Shown piece by piece: positions 28,823 to 36,051 of a stretch of 64,000 nucleotides of DNA. The translations under genes and the position numbers were made by a program. The DNA is taken from the NCBI RefSeq assembly GCF_023516435.1, contig NZ_CP097332.1:3844001-3908000 (forward strand), given 5' to 3'. This stretch comes from Jatrophihabitans telluris. GTDB taxonomy: Bacteria > Actinomycetota > Actinomycetes > Mycobacteriales > Jatrophihabitantaceae. The notes under the pieces were generated by a model. It did no database searches. It saw nothing but the letters and a program-made list of their open reading frames with translations, and had not been told where the DNA came from. The stretch's first letter is position 1. Each line of letters begins with the position of its first letter.

Positions 28823-29175
28823 CGCGGCGGGCGGACCGGTTTCGGCTGAGATGACTGCTCCTCAAGGTTTCGTCTGCGTCTTGTCTGCGGTTGGTCGGCG
28901 GTTGGTCGGCGCTAGGTCGGCGGCCCCGACACCGCCGGAAAAGCGGCGTGGCCAGACTATCGGGAGGGTCTGTCAGTCCACGGGGTCGCGGTACGGCAGG
29001 CTCTCAGCTCACGGCAAGGTAGCCCGTGATCCGGCAGCATCAGGCGACATCAGGCGGTCGAGGACCGACGGCCGGAACCCGATGGACGACGATCCCGATG
29101 GACGACGATCCCGATGGACGACGATCCCGATGGACGACGATCCCGATGGACGACGATGAGGAGAAGCGGTCGCAC
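28823..29175. other. Divergent intergenic region between tmk fusion and tam
   Basis: About 350 bp. The left part is unremarkable GC-rich sequence with a short direct repeat (GGTTGGTCGGCG type, 28891-28922). The right part is the 16-bp tandem array. No further gene is recognised. Confidence 0.6.
29081..29157. repeat. 16-bp tandem repeat directly before tam
   Basis: Unit GATGGACGACGATCCC, four exact copies plus a fifth partial one that runs into the ribosome binding site GAGGAG of tam. Because 16 is not a multiple of 3, no constant reading frame crosses it. Confidence 0.92.
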
Positions 29176-30015
29176 ATGAAATGGGATCCCGCCCAGTACG
29201 GTCGGTTCGCCGACGAGCGCAGCCGGCCCTTCTACGACCTGACCGGCCGGATCGAGGCCGACTCACCGAGCCGCGTCGCCGACCTCGGCTGCGGCCCGGG
29301 CGAGCTGACCGCCGAGCTCGCCAGGCGCTGGCCGCACGCGAGCGTGGTCGGGCTTGACTCCTCGCCGGAGATGATCGAGCGAGCGCAGCGCCGCGCCGCC
29401 AACGCAACAGGCGCCACCGACGCCACCGACGCCACCGACGCCACCGACGCCAGCAACGCCACCGACGCGAGTGGCCAGCTCGGCTTCGTCCTCGCCCGGG
29501 CCCAGGACTTCGACGCGACGGGCACGGACGTACTGGTCAGCAACGCCTTGCTGCAGTGGGTGCCCGACCACGGCGCGCTGTTGGTCGACTGGGCGGCCCA
29601 ACTCAACGTGGGCGGCTGGCTCGCACTGCAGGTTCCGTCCAACTTCGACTCGCCGTCGCACGTCCTCATGCGGCAGATCGCCGAGTCGCCACGCTGGGCC
29701 GGTCAGCTGGGCGGGGTGCTCCGGCACGCCGACGCGGTGCTCGAACCCGAGCAGTACCTGGACCTGCTCATCGACAGCGGGATGCAGGTGGCCGTCTGGC
29801 AGACCGTTTACCACCACGTCCTGCCGGGCGAGGACCCCGTACTGGACTGGGTCCGTGGCACCGGTCTCCGTCCGGTCCTGGCCGCGTTGTCGACGCCGGA
29901 CGCGCTCGAGTTCTGCGCCGAGTACGGTTCCCGGCTGCGCCAGGCCTACCCACGGCGCCCCTACGGCACGCCGTTTCCGTTCCGCCGCACCTTCGCGGTG
30001 GCCCACAAACTCTGA
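29176..30015 (+). CDS. tam: Trans-aconitate 2-methyltransferase-like protein
   Basis: 279 residues from ATG 29176, with AGGAG 15 nt upstream and GAAGCGG between; upstream in-frame ATGs lie inside the tandem repeat and are not used. Class I SAM methyltransferase: motif I VADLGCGPGELT, acidic VGLDSS, and the family blocks LLQWVPDH, VPSNFDSPSH and GTGLRPVL. The family methylates trans-aconitate, a by-product that blocks aconitase. A 9-bp repeat codes for ATDATDATDATD (about residues 77-92) between two core strands, an unusual insert. It converges on topA with 12 bp between. Confidence 0.87.
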   Translation: MKWDPAQYGRFADERSRPFYDLTGRIEADSPSRVADLGCGPGELTAELARRWPHASVVGLDSSPEMIERAQRRAANATGATDATDATDATDASNATDASGQLGFVLARAQDFDATGTDVLVSNALLQWVPDHGALLVDWAAQLNVGGWLALQVPSNFDSPSHVLMRQIAESPRWAGQLGGVLRHADAVLEPEQYLDLLIDSGMQVAVWQTVYHHVLPGEDPVLDWVRGTGLRPVLAALSTPDALEFCAEYGSRLRQAYPRRPYGTPFPFRRTFAVAHKL

Positions 30016-30027
30016 AACGACCCCGGC

Positions 30028-32844
30028 TCAGGCCTTCTTGGCCACGACCTTCTTCGCCACTACCTTCTTGACCGCCGACTTGGTCGCCGACTTGGTTGCC
30101 GCCTTCTTGGCCGGGCTCTTCTTGGCCGCCTTCTTGGCCGTGGCCTTCTTCTTCACCGGCCCGCGCGCGCGCCGGTCGGCCAGCAACTCCGAGGCCCGCT
30201 CGTCGGTGATCTCCTCCACCGAATCGTCGCGCCGCAGGGACGCGTTGGTCTCGCCGTCGGTGACGTACGGGCCGAAACGACCATCCTTGACGACCATCGG
30301 CATGCCCGACACCGCGTCGACGCCCAGCTCCTTCAGCGGCGGCGCGGCGGCGGCGCGGCGGCCTCGCAGCTTCGGCTGCGCGAAGATGGCCAGCGCCTGC
30401 TCCAGCGTGACCGTGAACAGCTGCTCCTCGGCCTCCAAGGACCGAGAGTCGGTACCGCGCTTGATGTACGGGCCGTAGCGGCCGTTCTGCGCGGTGATCT
30501 CGGCGCCCTTGCCCTCGTCGGCGGCCGGGTCGAGCCCGACCACGCGCGGCAGGGTGAGCAGCCGAGCAGCCTCCTCGACCGTCAGGGTCTCCAGCGACAT
30601 GGTCTTGAACAGCGAGGCGGTGCGCTCGCCGTCGGTGACGTACGGGCCGTATCGCCCGTTCTTTCCGGTGATCTCGCGGCCGGTCTCCGGGTCGGGCCCG
30701 ATCTCCCGATCGCCCGACGGCGCCGACAGCAACTCCTCGACCTTGTCCGGCGTCAGCTCGTCCGGTGCGAGGTCTTCCGGCACGGACGCGCGGACGTCCG
30801 AATCGGGTCCGCCCTTCTGGACGTAAGGCCCGTAGCGACCCACCCGCACGACGATCGCATCGGTCGTCGCCGGGTCGGTGCCGAACAGCGCGATCGAGTT
30901 CACCCCGCGCGCGTCGATGTCCTCCAAGCGCTCGGCGATCAGCTTCTTCAGCCCGCCCTGGGCCGAGATGCGGTCGCCGGACTCGGTCGCGACCTCTGCT
31001 GCGGTGGAACCGAAGTAGAACTTGCGCAGCCAGTCCACCCGCGATGTCGAGCCCCCGGCGATCGAGTCGAGGTCGTTCTCCACCGAGGCGGTGAATCCGT
31101 AGTCGACCAGCCGGGCGAAGTGGCCTTCGAGCAGGCCGACCACCGCGAAGGCCACCCATGAGGGCACCAGCGCCGCGCCCTTCTTCCAGACGTAGCCGCG
31201 GTCCTGAATCGTCTGCATGATCGAGGCGTAGGTCGACGGGCGTCCGATCCCGAGCTCCTCCATCGCCTTGACCAGCGAGGCCTCGGTGTAACGCGCGGGC
31301 GGGTTGGTCGAGTGACCGGACGGCTGCAGCCGCCGCACCCCGAGGCCGTCGCCGCGTTCGAGCTGCGGAAGGCGCTTCTCGGTGTCGTCTCGGCCGGCGG
31401 TTCCGTCGGAATCGCTCGCGCTGTCCGAGGCGCCCTCGTCGATGTCCTCGACGTAAGCGCGCATGAAACCGGGGAAGGTGATCGTGCGGCCGGAGGTGGC
31501 GAACTCGGCCCGCTCGTCGGCGACCGAGGTGCCCGCCAGCCGGATCGACATCGTGGTACCGACGGCGTCGGCCATCTGCGAGGCCAGGGTGCGCTGCCAG
31601 ATCAGCTCGTACAGGCGGAACTCGTCCGAGGACAGCGCCGACGCGAGTTGCCCGGGCGTGCGGAAGGAGTCACCGGCGGGACGGATCGCCTCGTGGGCCT
31701 CCTGCGCGTTCTTGACCTTGCGGGAATAGTGGCGCGGCTCGGCGGGGACGTAGGCGTCCCCGTAGAGCTCGCGGGCCTGCGTGCGCGCCGCGGTCAGCGC
31801 CGTATCCGACAGGTTGGTCGAGTCGGTACGCATGTAGGTGATGTAGCCGTTCTCGTACAACCGCTGAGCCACCCGCATCGTGACCGCCGAGGACCAGCGC
31901 AGCTTGCGCCCGGCCTCCTGCTGCAGCGTCGAGGTCATGAACGGCGGGTAGGGACGGCGGCGGTAGGGCTTCTCCTCGACGCGGGTGACGGTGAAGTCGA
32001 CCCCGTCGAGGCGGGCGGCCAGACCGCGGGCGCCGGCCTCGTCGAGGTGCAGGACGTCGGTGGACGCGCGCCCGGTCGCCGGGTCGAAGTCCCGGCCGGC
32101 CGCGATGCGCTCGTCACCGAGGGCGACCAGCTGCGCGGTGAATGTCTCCGGGTCACCGGCCTTGCGGTCGACCGGGGCGAAGCTGCCCTCGATGTCCCAG
32201 TACTCGGCAGTGTGGAAGGCCATCCGCTGGCGCTCGCGCTCGACCACGATCCGGGTCGCCACCGACTGGACCCGGCCGGCCGAGAGCTTGGGCAGGACCT
32301 TCTTCCACAGCACCGGAGACACCTCGTAGCCGTAGAGGCGGTCGAGAATGCGCCGGGTCTCCTGCGCGTCGACGAGGTGGGTGTCGATCTCGCGAGGGGA
32401 ATTGACCGCGCGCTCGATCGCCTGGGGCGTGATCTCGTGGAACACCATGCGGCGGACCGGCACGGTGGGCTTGAGGGTCTGCTGCAGGTGCCAGGCGATC
32501 GCCTCGCCCTCACGGTCCTCATCGGTGGCGAGGAAGACCTCGTCGGCGTCCTTGACCAGGGCCTTGAGCTTGGTCACCTGAGCCTTGCGGTCGGGGCTGA
32601 CCACGTACAGGGGTTCGAAGTCGTCGTCGGTGTTCACGCCGAGCCGGGCCCAGGGCTGTCCCTTGTAGGCAGCCGGGACGTCGGCGGCGTTGCGGGGAAG
32701 GTCGCGAATGTGGCCGATCGAGGCTTCGACGGTGTACCCGGAGCCCAGATAGCCGGAGATGGTCTTGGCCTTGGCCGGCGACTCGACGATCACGAGCTTG
32801 TTGCCGGTGGGGGCCTTCTTGCTGGCCTTCTTCTGAGGTGGCAC
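30028..32844 (-). CDS. topA: DNA topoisomerase I
   Basis: 938 residues, GTG 32844 with AGGAGA 5 nt upstream. Type IA enzyme: Toprim Glu in VIVESPAKAKTI, metal site TDEDREGE (108-114), and catalytic Tyr337 in ITYMRTDST. It relaxes negative supercoils. In place of zinc fingers the C-terminus has actinobacterial topo-C repeats (NGRYGPYV/GRFGPYVTDG, five or so copies) and then a Lys/Ala-rich basic tail of about 45 residues. Position between the holB group and the Rv3647c family matches mycobacteria. Confidence 0.97.
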   Translation of the reverse strand: MPPQKKASKKAPTGNKLVIVESPAKAKTISGYLGSGYTVEASIGHIRDLPRNAADVPAAYKGQPWARLGVNTDDDFEPLYVVSPDRKAQVTKLKALVKDADEVFLATDEDREGEAIAWHLQQTLKPTVPVRRMVFHEITPQAIERAVNSPREIDTHLVDAQETRRILDRLYGYEVSPVLWKKVLPKLSAGRVQSVATRIVVERERQRMAFHTAEYWDIEGSFAPVDRKAGDPETFTAQLVALGDERIAAGRDFDPATGRASTDVLHLDEAGARGLAARLDGVDFTVTRVEEKPYRRRPYPPFMTSTLQQEAGRKLRWSSAVTMRVAQRLYENGYITYMRTDSTNLSDTALTAARTQARELYGDAYVPAEPRHYSRKVKNAQEAHEAIRPAGDSFRTPGQLASALSSDEFRLYELIWQRTLASQMADAVGTTMSIRLAGTSVADERAEFATSGRTITFPGFMRAYVEDIDEGASDSASDSDGTAGRDDTEKRLPQLERGDGLGVRRLQPSGHSTNPPARYTEASLVKAMEELGIGRPSTYASIMQTIQDRGYVWKKGAALVPSWVAFAVVGLLEGHFARLVDYGFTASVENDLDSIAGGSTSRVDWLRKFYFGSTAAEVATESGDRISAQGGLKKLIAERLEDIDARGVNSIALFGTDPATTDAIVVRVGRYGPYVQKGGPDSDVRASVPEDLAPDELTPDKVEELLSAPSGDREIGPDPETGREITGKNGRYGPYVTDGERTASLFKTMSLETLTVEEAARLLTLPRVVGLDPAADEGKGAEITAQNGRYGPYIKRGTDSRSLEAEEQLFTVTLEQALAIFAQPKLRGRRAAAAPPLKELGVDAVSGMPMVVKDGRFGPYVTDGETNASLRRDDSVEEITDERASELLADRRARGPVKKKATAKKAAKKSPAKKAATKSATKSAVKKVVAKKVVAKKA

Positions 32845-33118
32845 TGAACTCTCCTGTCTGCGCTGCCTTGCGGCAGCTGGTGGTCGCCGTCGCGGGCGGC
32901 CTTCGCGTGTGGCGTCTTACTCACCGCGGTCCCGCCGACGGGGATCTCCCGACCGGCCGGTTCCACACGAGGCGACGCAGGCCGGACGGTACCGCACTCC
33001 GGTGGCCCGCTGCTTGCGCAGGGCCCGCAGGCTCAGCCGGGCGTCGGCGGCGGGGACGACGACGGCTGCGCGCGCCCCGGGCCGGCGAGGACGGCCGGAC
33101 CGTCAGCGGGCAGCCCGA

Positions 33119-34630
33119 TCAGACGACCACCGACAAGCCGAGAACGAGAATGATTCCGGTCACGGACAGGATCGTCTCGAGCAGGGACCAGGTCTTGAGG
33201 TTTTGACCCACGGTGAGCCCGAAATATTCCTTGGTCAGCCAGAAGCCGGCGTCGTTGACGTGGGAGAAGAACAGGGAGCCGGCCCCGATCGCAAGCACCA
33301 GCAGCGACAGGTGGGTGTTGGACAGCGAGGACGCCACCGGCGCGAGGATGCCGGCGGTGGTCACCGTCGCCACCGTCGCCGATCCCGTCGCCAGGCGGAT
33401 GAGCACGGCCACGAACCAGGCCAGCAACAAGGGCGAGACACTGCTGCCGGCCACCCAACCGGCGATCATCTTCGAGATCCCCGAGTCGACGAGCACCTGC
33501 TTGAACCCGCCACCCGCGGCGACGATGAGCAGAATGCCCGCGATCGGCGGCAACGCCTGGTTGACGGTCTCGCCCAGCCGGTCCTTGTCCAGACCGGACA
33601 CCACGCCCAGGCTGAACATGGCCACGATCACGGCGAGGAGCAGGGCCACCAGGGGCGTGCCGATGAAGTCCAGGAAGCTGTGCACCGGACCGGAGCCGTT
33701 CGCATCCGCCACGTCGGCGACGGACTTGGCCAGCATGAGGATCACCGGCAGCAGCACGGTGCCCAGCGTCGCCGGGAAGCTCGGGCGCCGGCCCGCCGCT
33801 GTCGGCGCTGCTGTTCGCTCCGCTCCGGTAGCCGCTCCGGTAACCGCTCCGGTTACCGCTGCGGTCTCATGCGCCTGGGCACCGTTGGTCGACGAGGCTC
33901 CGGCGGCAGCTGAGCGGACCGGGTCTGCGCCGAAGAGTTCAGGCACCGGTACGTCCACCCATCGAGCGGCGAAATGGCTGAAGATCGGGCCGGCCACGAT
34001 CACGCACGGCACGGCGACGATGACGCCGAGACCCAGCGTGAGACCGAGGTCGGCCTTCAACGCACCGACCGCGGCCAACGGTCCGGGATGGGGCGGAACG
34101 AAGCCGTGCATCGCCGAAAGACCGGCGATCGCGGGCAGCGCGATCCGCATCAGCGGCTGCCCGGAACGACGGGCCACCAGCAGGATGACCGGCATCAGCA
34201 GCACCAGGCCGATCTCGAAGAACATCGGCAGGCCGATGATCATGCCCACCAGGGCCATCGCCCAGGGCAACACCCGGTCGCTGGAGCGTCCGACGATGGT
34301 GTCGACGATCTGGTCCGCTCCGCCGGAATCGGCCAGCAGCTTGCCGAAGATCGCCCCGAGCGCGATCAGCGTTCCGACGCTGGCCACGGTGGCGCCGAGA
34401 CCGGTTCCGTAGCTCGCGACCGCCTTGGTGAGACCGAGCCCCGACACGGCGCCCACGATCAGCGAGCCGATCGTCAGGCTCAGGAACGGATGCAGCTTGA
34501 ACCACGAGATGAGCGCGATGATGACGGCGATCGCCGCCAGCGTGGCGACGATCAGGCGGGTGTCGTGGCTGCCGCTGGTCGAGTCGGCGAGGATGCGCTC
34601 GAGAGCCGCGGCGTGAACTGCGGTGGTCAT
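33119..34630 (-). CDS. gntT: Gluconate:H+ symporter family permease
   Basis: 503 residues from ATG 34630, with AAGGAGG 8 nt upstream. GntP/GntT family: about 12-14 membrane helices, [53 protein letters not shown] and SHVNDAGFW. A cytoplasmic loop carries an in-frame 12-bp repeat (AVTGAVTGAATGA, about residues 257-270). The start overlaps the gluconokinase stop by 1 bp (TGATG). Import and kinase together feed 6-phosphogluconate to the pentose phosphate pathway. A GntR-like regulator is not beside it. Confidence 0.92.
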   Translation of the reverse strand: MTTAVHAAALERILADSTSGSHDTRLIVATLAAIAVIIALISWFKLHPFLSLTIGSLIVGAVSGLGLTKAVASYGTGLGATVASVGTLIALGAIFGKLLADSGGADQIVDTIVGRSSDRVLPWAMALVGMIIGLPMFFEIGLVLLMPVILLVARRSGQPLMRIALPAIAGLSAMHGFVPPHPGPLAAVGALKADLGLTLGLGVIVAVPCVIVAGPIFSHFAARWVDVPVPELFGADPVRSAAAGASSTNGAQAHETAAVTGAVTGAATGAERTAAPTAAGRRPSFPATLGTVLLPVILMLAKSVADVADANGSGPVHSFLDFIGTPLVALLLAVIVAMFSLGVVSGLDKDRLGETVNQALPPIAGILLIVAAGGGFKQVLVDSGISKMIAGWVAGSSVSPLLLAWFVAVLIRLATGSATVATVTTAGILAPVASSLSNTHLSLLVLAIGAGSLFFSHVNDAGFWLTKEYFGLTVGQNLKTWSLLETILSVTGIILVLGLSVVV

Positions 34631-35130
34631 CACTGAACCTCCTTGAGGAACTGCTCGACGATGGGTTCCGGGCCGAGCGTGAAGTCGACCGCGACGCCGA
34701 ACTCGTCCGGCTGGAGCGGTTCGAGCGTGTCGTACTGCGACTGGACCAGTGAGGCCGGCATGTAGTGCTGATGGCGGTGGCCGACGCGCTCGGTCACCAC
34801 GCTCGGGTCGCCGGCGAGGTGCAGGAAGCACAGTTGCGGGGAGCGAGAGCGCAGGACATCTCGGTAGTGACGTTTGAGGGCCGAACAGGCGAGGACGCAG
34901 CCCTCGGTCTCACCGGCGAGCCAGTCGGCCAGGCGCGCCAGCCAGGGCGCTCGGTCGATGTCGGTGAGCGGGTGCCCGGACGCCATCTTGGCCTTGGCCT
35001 GCGGCGAGTGGAAATCGTCCGCGTCGGCGAACGGCACCCCGAGCTGCTGGGCCAGAACGCCGCCGACCGTGGTCTTGCCGCTGCCTGAGACGCCCATGAC
35101 GACCACGGTCGGGTGGATTCCGATCAGCAC
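34630..35130 (-). CDS. gntK: Gluconokinase
   Basis: 166 residues, GTG start without an obvious Shine-Dalgarno. P-loop GVSGSGKTTVG, then the GntK signature ADADDFHSPQAKAKMASGHPLTD, CSALKRHYRDVLR, and HYMPASLVQSQYDTLE. Phosphorylates gluconate with ATP. It is first in a two-gene unit with the permease; a 60-bp palindrome lies just upstream at 35158-35219. Confidence 0.95.
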   Translation of the reverse strand: MLIGIHPTVVVMGVSGSGKTTVGGVLAQQLGVPFADADDFHSPQAKAKMASGHPLTDIDRAPWLARLADWLAGETEGCVLACSALKRHYRDVLRSRSPQLCFLHLAGDPSVVTERVGHRHQHYMPASLVQSQYDTLEPLQPDEFGVAVDFTLGPEPIVEQFLKEVQ

Positions 35131-35157
35131 GCGATAAACCTAGTCGCACCTTTCGCG

Positions 35158-35219
35158 CATTGTGCGGCCCGAACTTTGGCCGACACGCCGACGCAGGCCA
35201 AAGTTCGGGCCGCACAATG
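35158..35219. repeat. Dispersed 60-bp palindrome, copy 3
   Basis: Perfect 23-bp arms at 35158-35180 and 35197-35219, loop of 16 nt starting CGACACGCCGA as in the other copies. It lies between gntK and the end of the Rv3647c-like gene, followed by a short degenerate repeat (GGCCGAAAGAT) to 35252. Confidence 0.93.
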
Positions 35220-35254
35220 GCCGAAAGAATGCGCGAAAGATGGCCGAAAGATGG

Positions 35255-35827
35255 TTAGCGAGCGGGCCAGTCGCGGGCAGCACCGGCAGGAGGTTCGCCG
35301 AGCAGCTCGGCCAGCCGTCGAAGCCGCTTGAGCGAGGTCACCCGCCAGCCGGGACCTCCCCGGACGCCCACGGCAACGGCGGCCATCCCGAGCTTGGCCA
35401 GCTGAGCGCCGGCGGCCCGGTGCAGGTCGCCGGCGGGGTCGGCCACACCGAGCAGGTAACCGCTCTCGTCGGTGCGTCCGGTGGCGATCGCCCAGAGCCG
35501 GAGTCCGGACGGGGTGAGGGTGAGCGGGCTCGGGACCCGCAAGGATGCCCCCCGCGTCCAGCGCGCGGCATCGGCGACCAACGTCGGCGTGATCTCGCTC
35601 CGGACGGCGATCAGGCCACCCGGAGCCGCCGCGGTGTCGGCGTCCAGGCCACGCCGGGCGAATTCCAGGCAGAGCGATTCGGCGCGCCATTGTTCGGTGA
35701 CCAGTACGGACAGGCGGGCCGCCGTCCCGCTGTCGGTGCGCACCCAGTCGCCGCCGGCCAGCAGCAGACCGTCGAGGTCTATCAGCGTGGGCTCGGCCGC
35801 TTCGGCACCGAACAAGGAGAACTGCAC
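35255..35827 (-). CDS. Conserved actinobacterial protein, Rv3647c family
   Basis: 190 residues from GTG 35827 (VQFSLFGAEAAEPTL, then DLDGLLLAGGDWVR), the usual N-terminus of this family; a start further upstream would translate the 32-bp repeats. Cytoplasmic, no membrane helix, no catalytic motif that I recognise. The homologue in M. tuberculosis also lies beside topA. A conserved pattern of Arg and Trp residues (TEQWRAESLCLEF, WTRGASLRVPS) might bind nucleic acid, but this is speculation. Confidence 0.7.
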   Translation of the reverse strand: MQFSLFGAEAAEPTLIDLDGLLLAGGDWVRTDSGTAARLSVLVTEQWRAESLCLEFARRGLDADTAAAPGGLIAVRSEITPTLVADAARWTRGASLRVPSPLTLTPSGLRLWAIATGRTDESGYLLGVADPAGDLHRAAGAQLAKLGMAAVAVGVRGGPGWRVTSLKRLRRLAELLGEPPAGAARDWPAR

Positions 35828-35848
35828 GGCGCTGATTGTGGCCCACCG

Positions 35849-35976
35849 CGTCCCGAATCCCGTTGAGGTTGCCCTCGTTGCGTCCCGAATCCCGTTGACG
35901 TTGCCCTCGTTGCGTCCCGAATCCCGTTGAGGTTGCCCTCGTTGCGTCCCGAAATGCGTTGAGGTTGCCCTCGTTG
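35849..35976. repeat. Four-copy 32-bp tandem repeat upstream of the Rv3647c-like gene
   Basis: Units of CGTCCCGAATCCC plus core GTTGAGGTTGCCCTCGTTG; one copy has GTTGACG. Same core and same 32-bp period as the array after leuS (16682-16842), but a different linker. Confidence 0.9.
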
Positions 35977-36000
35977 CGAACAACGAGGGCAACCTCAACG
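35957..36000. terminator. 20-bp hairpin formed by the last repeat core and an inverted copy
   Basis: CGTTGAGGTTGCCCTCGTTG pairs perfectly with its complement after a CGAA loop. It lies 52 bp downstream of the hppA stop, on its transcript, and could act as a terminator or 3' stabiliser, although no T-run follows. Confidence 0.6.
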
Positions 36001-36051
36001 GTGGGAAGGACGTGCCGGTGCAGCTGCAGATCGGGCTAGCTGCCGATCGGG

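Noticed and set aside
29026-29175. Upstream in-frame starts for tam inside the 16-bp repeats
   Set aside because: They would add a frame-shifting repeat peptide; ATG 29176 has the ribosome site and family N-terminus.
35849-36000. Possible CRISPR array or N-terminal extension of the Rv3647c-like protein
   Set aside because: No spacers; and reading the repeats as protein gives an amphipathic repeat without family support, while GTG 35827 matches the known N-terminus.
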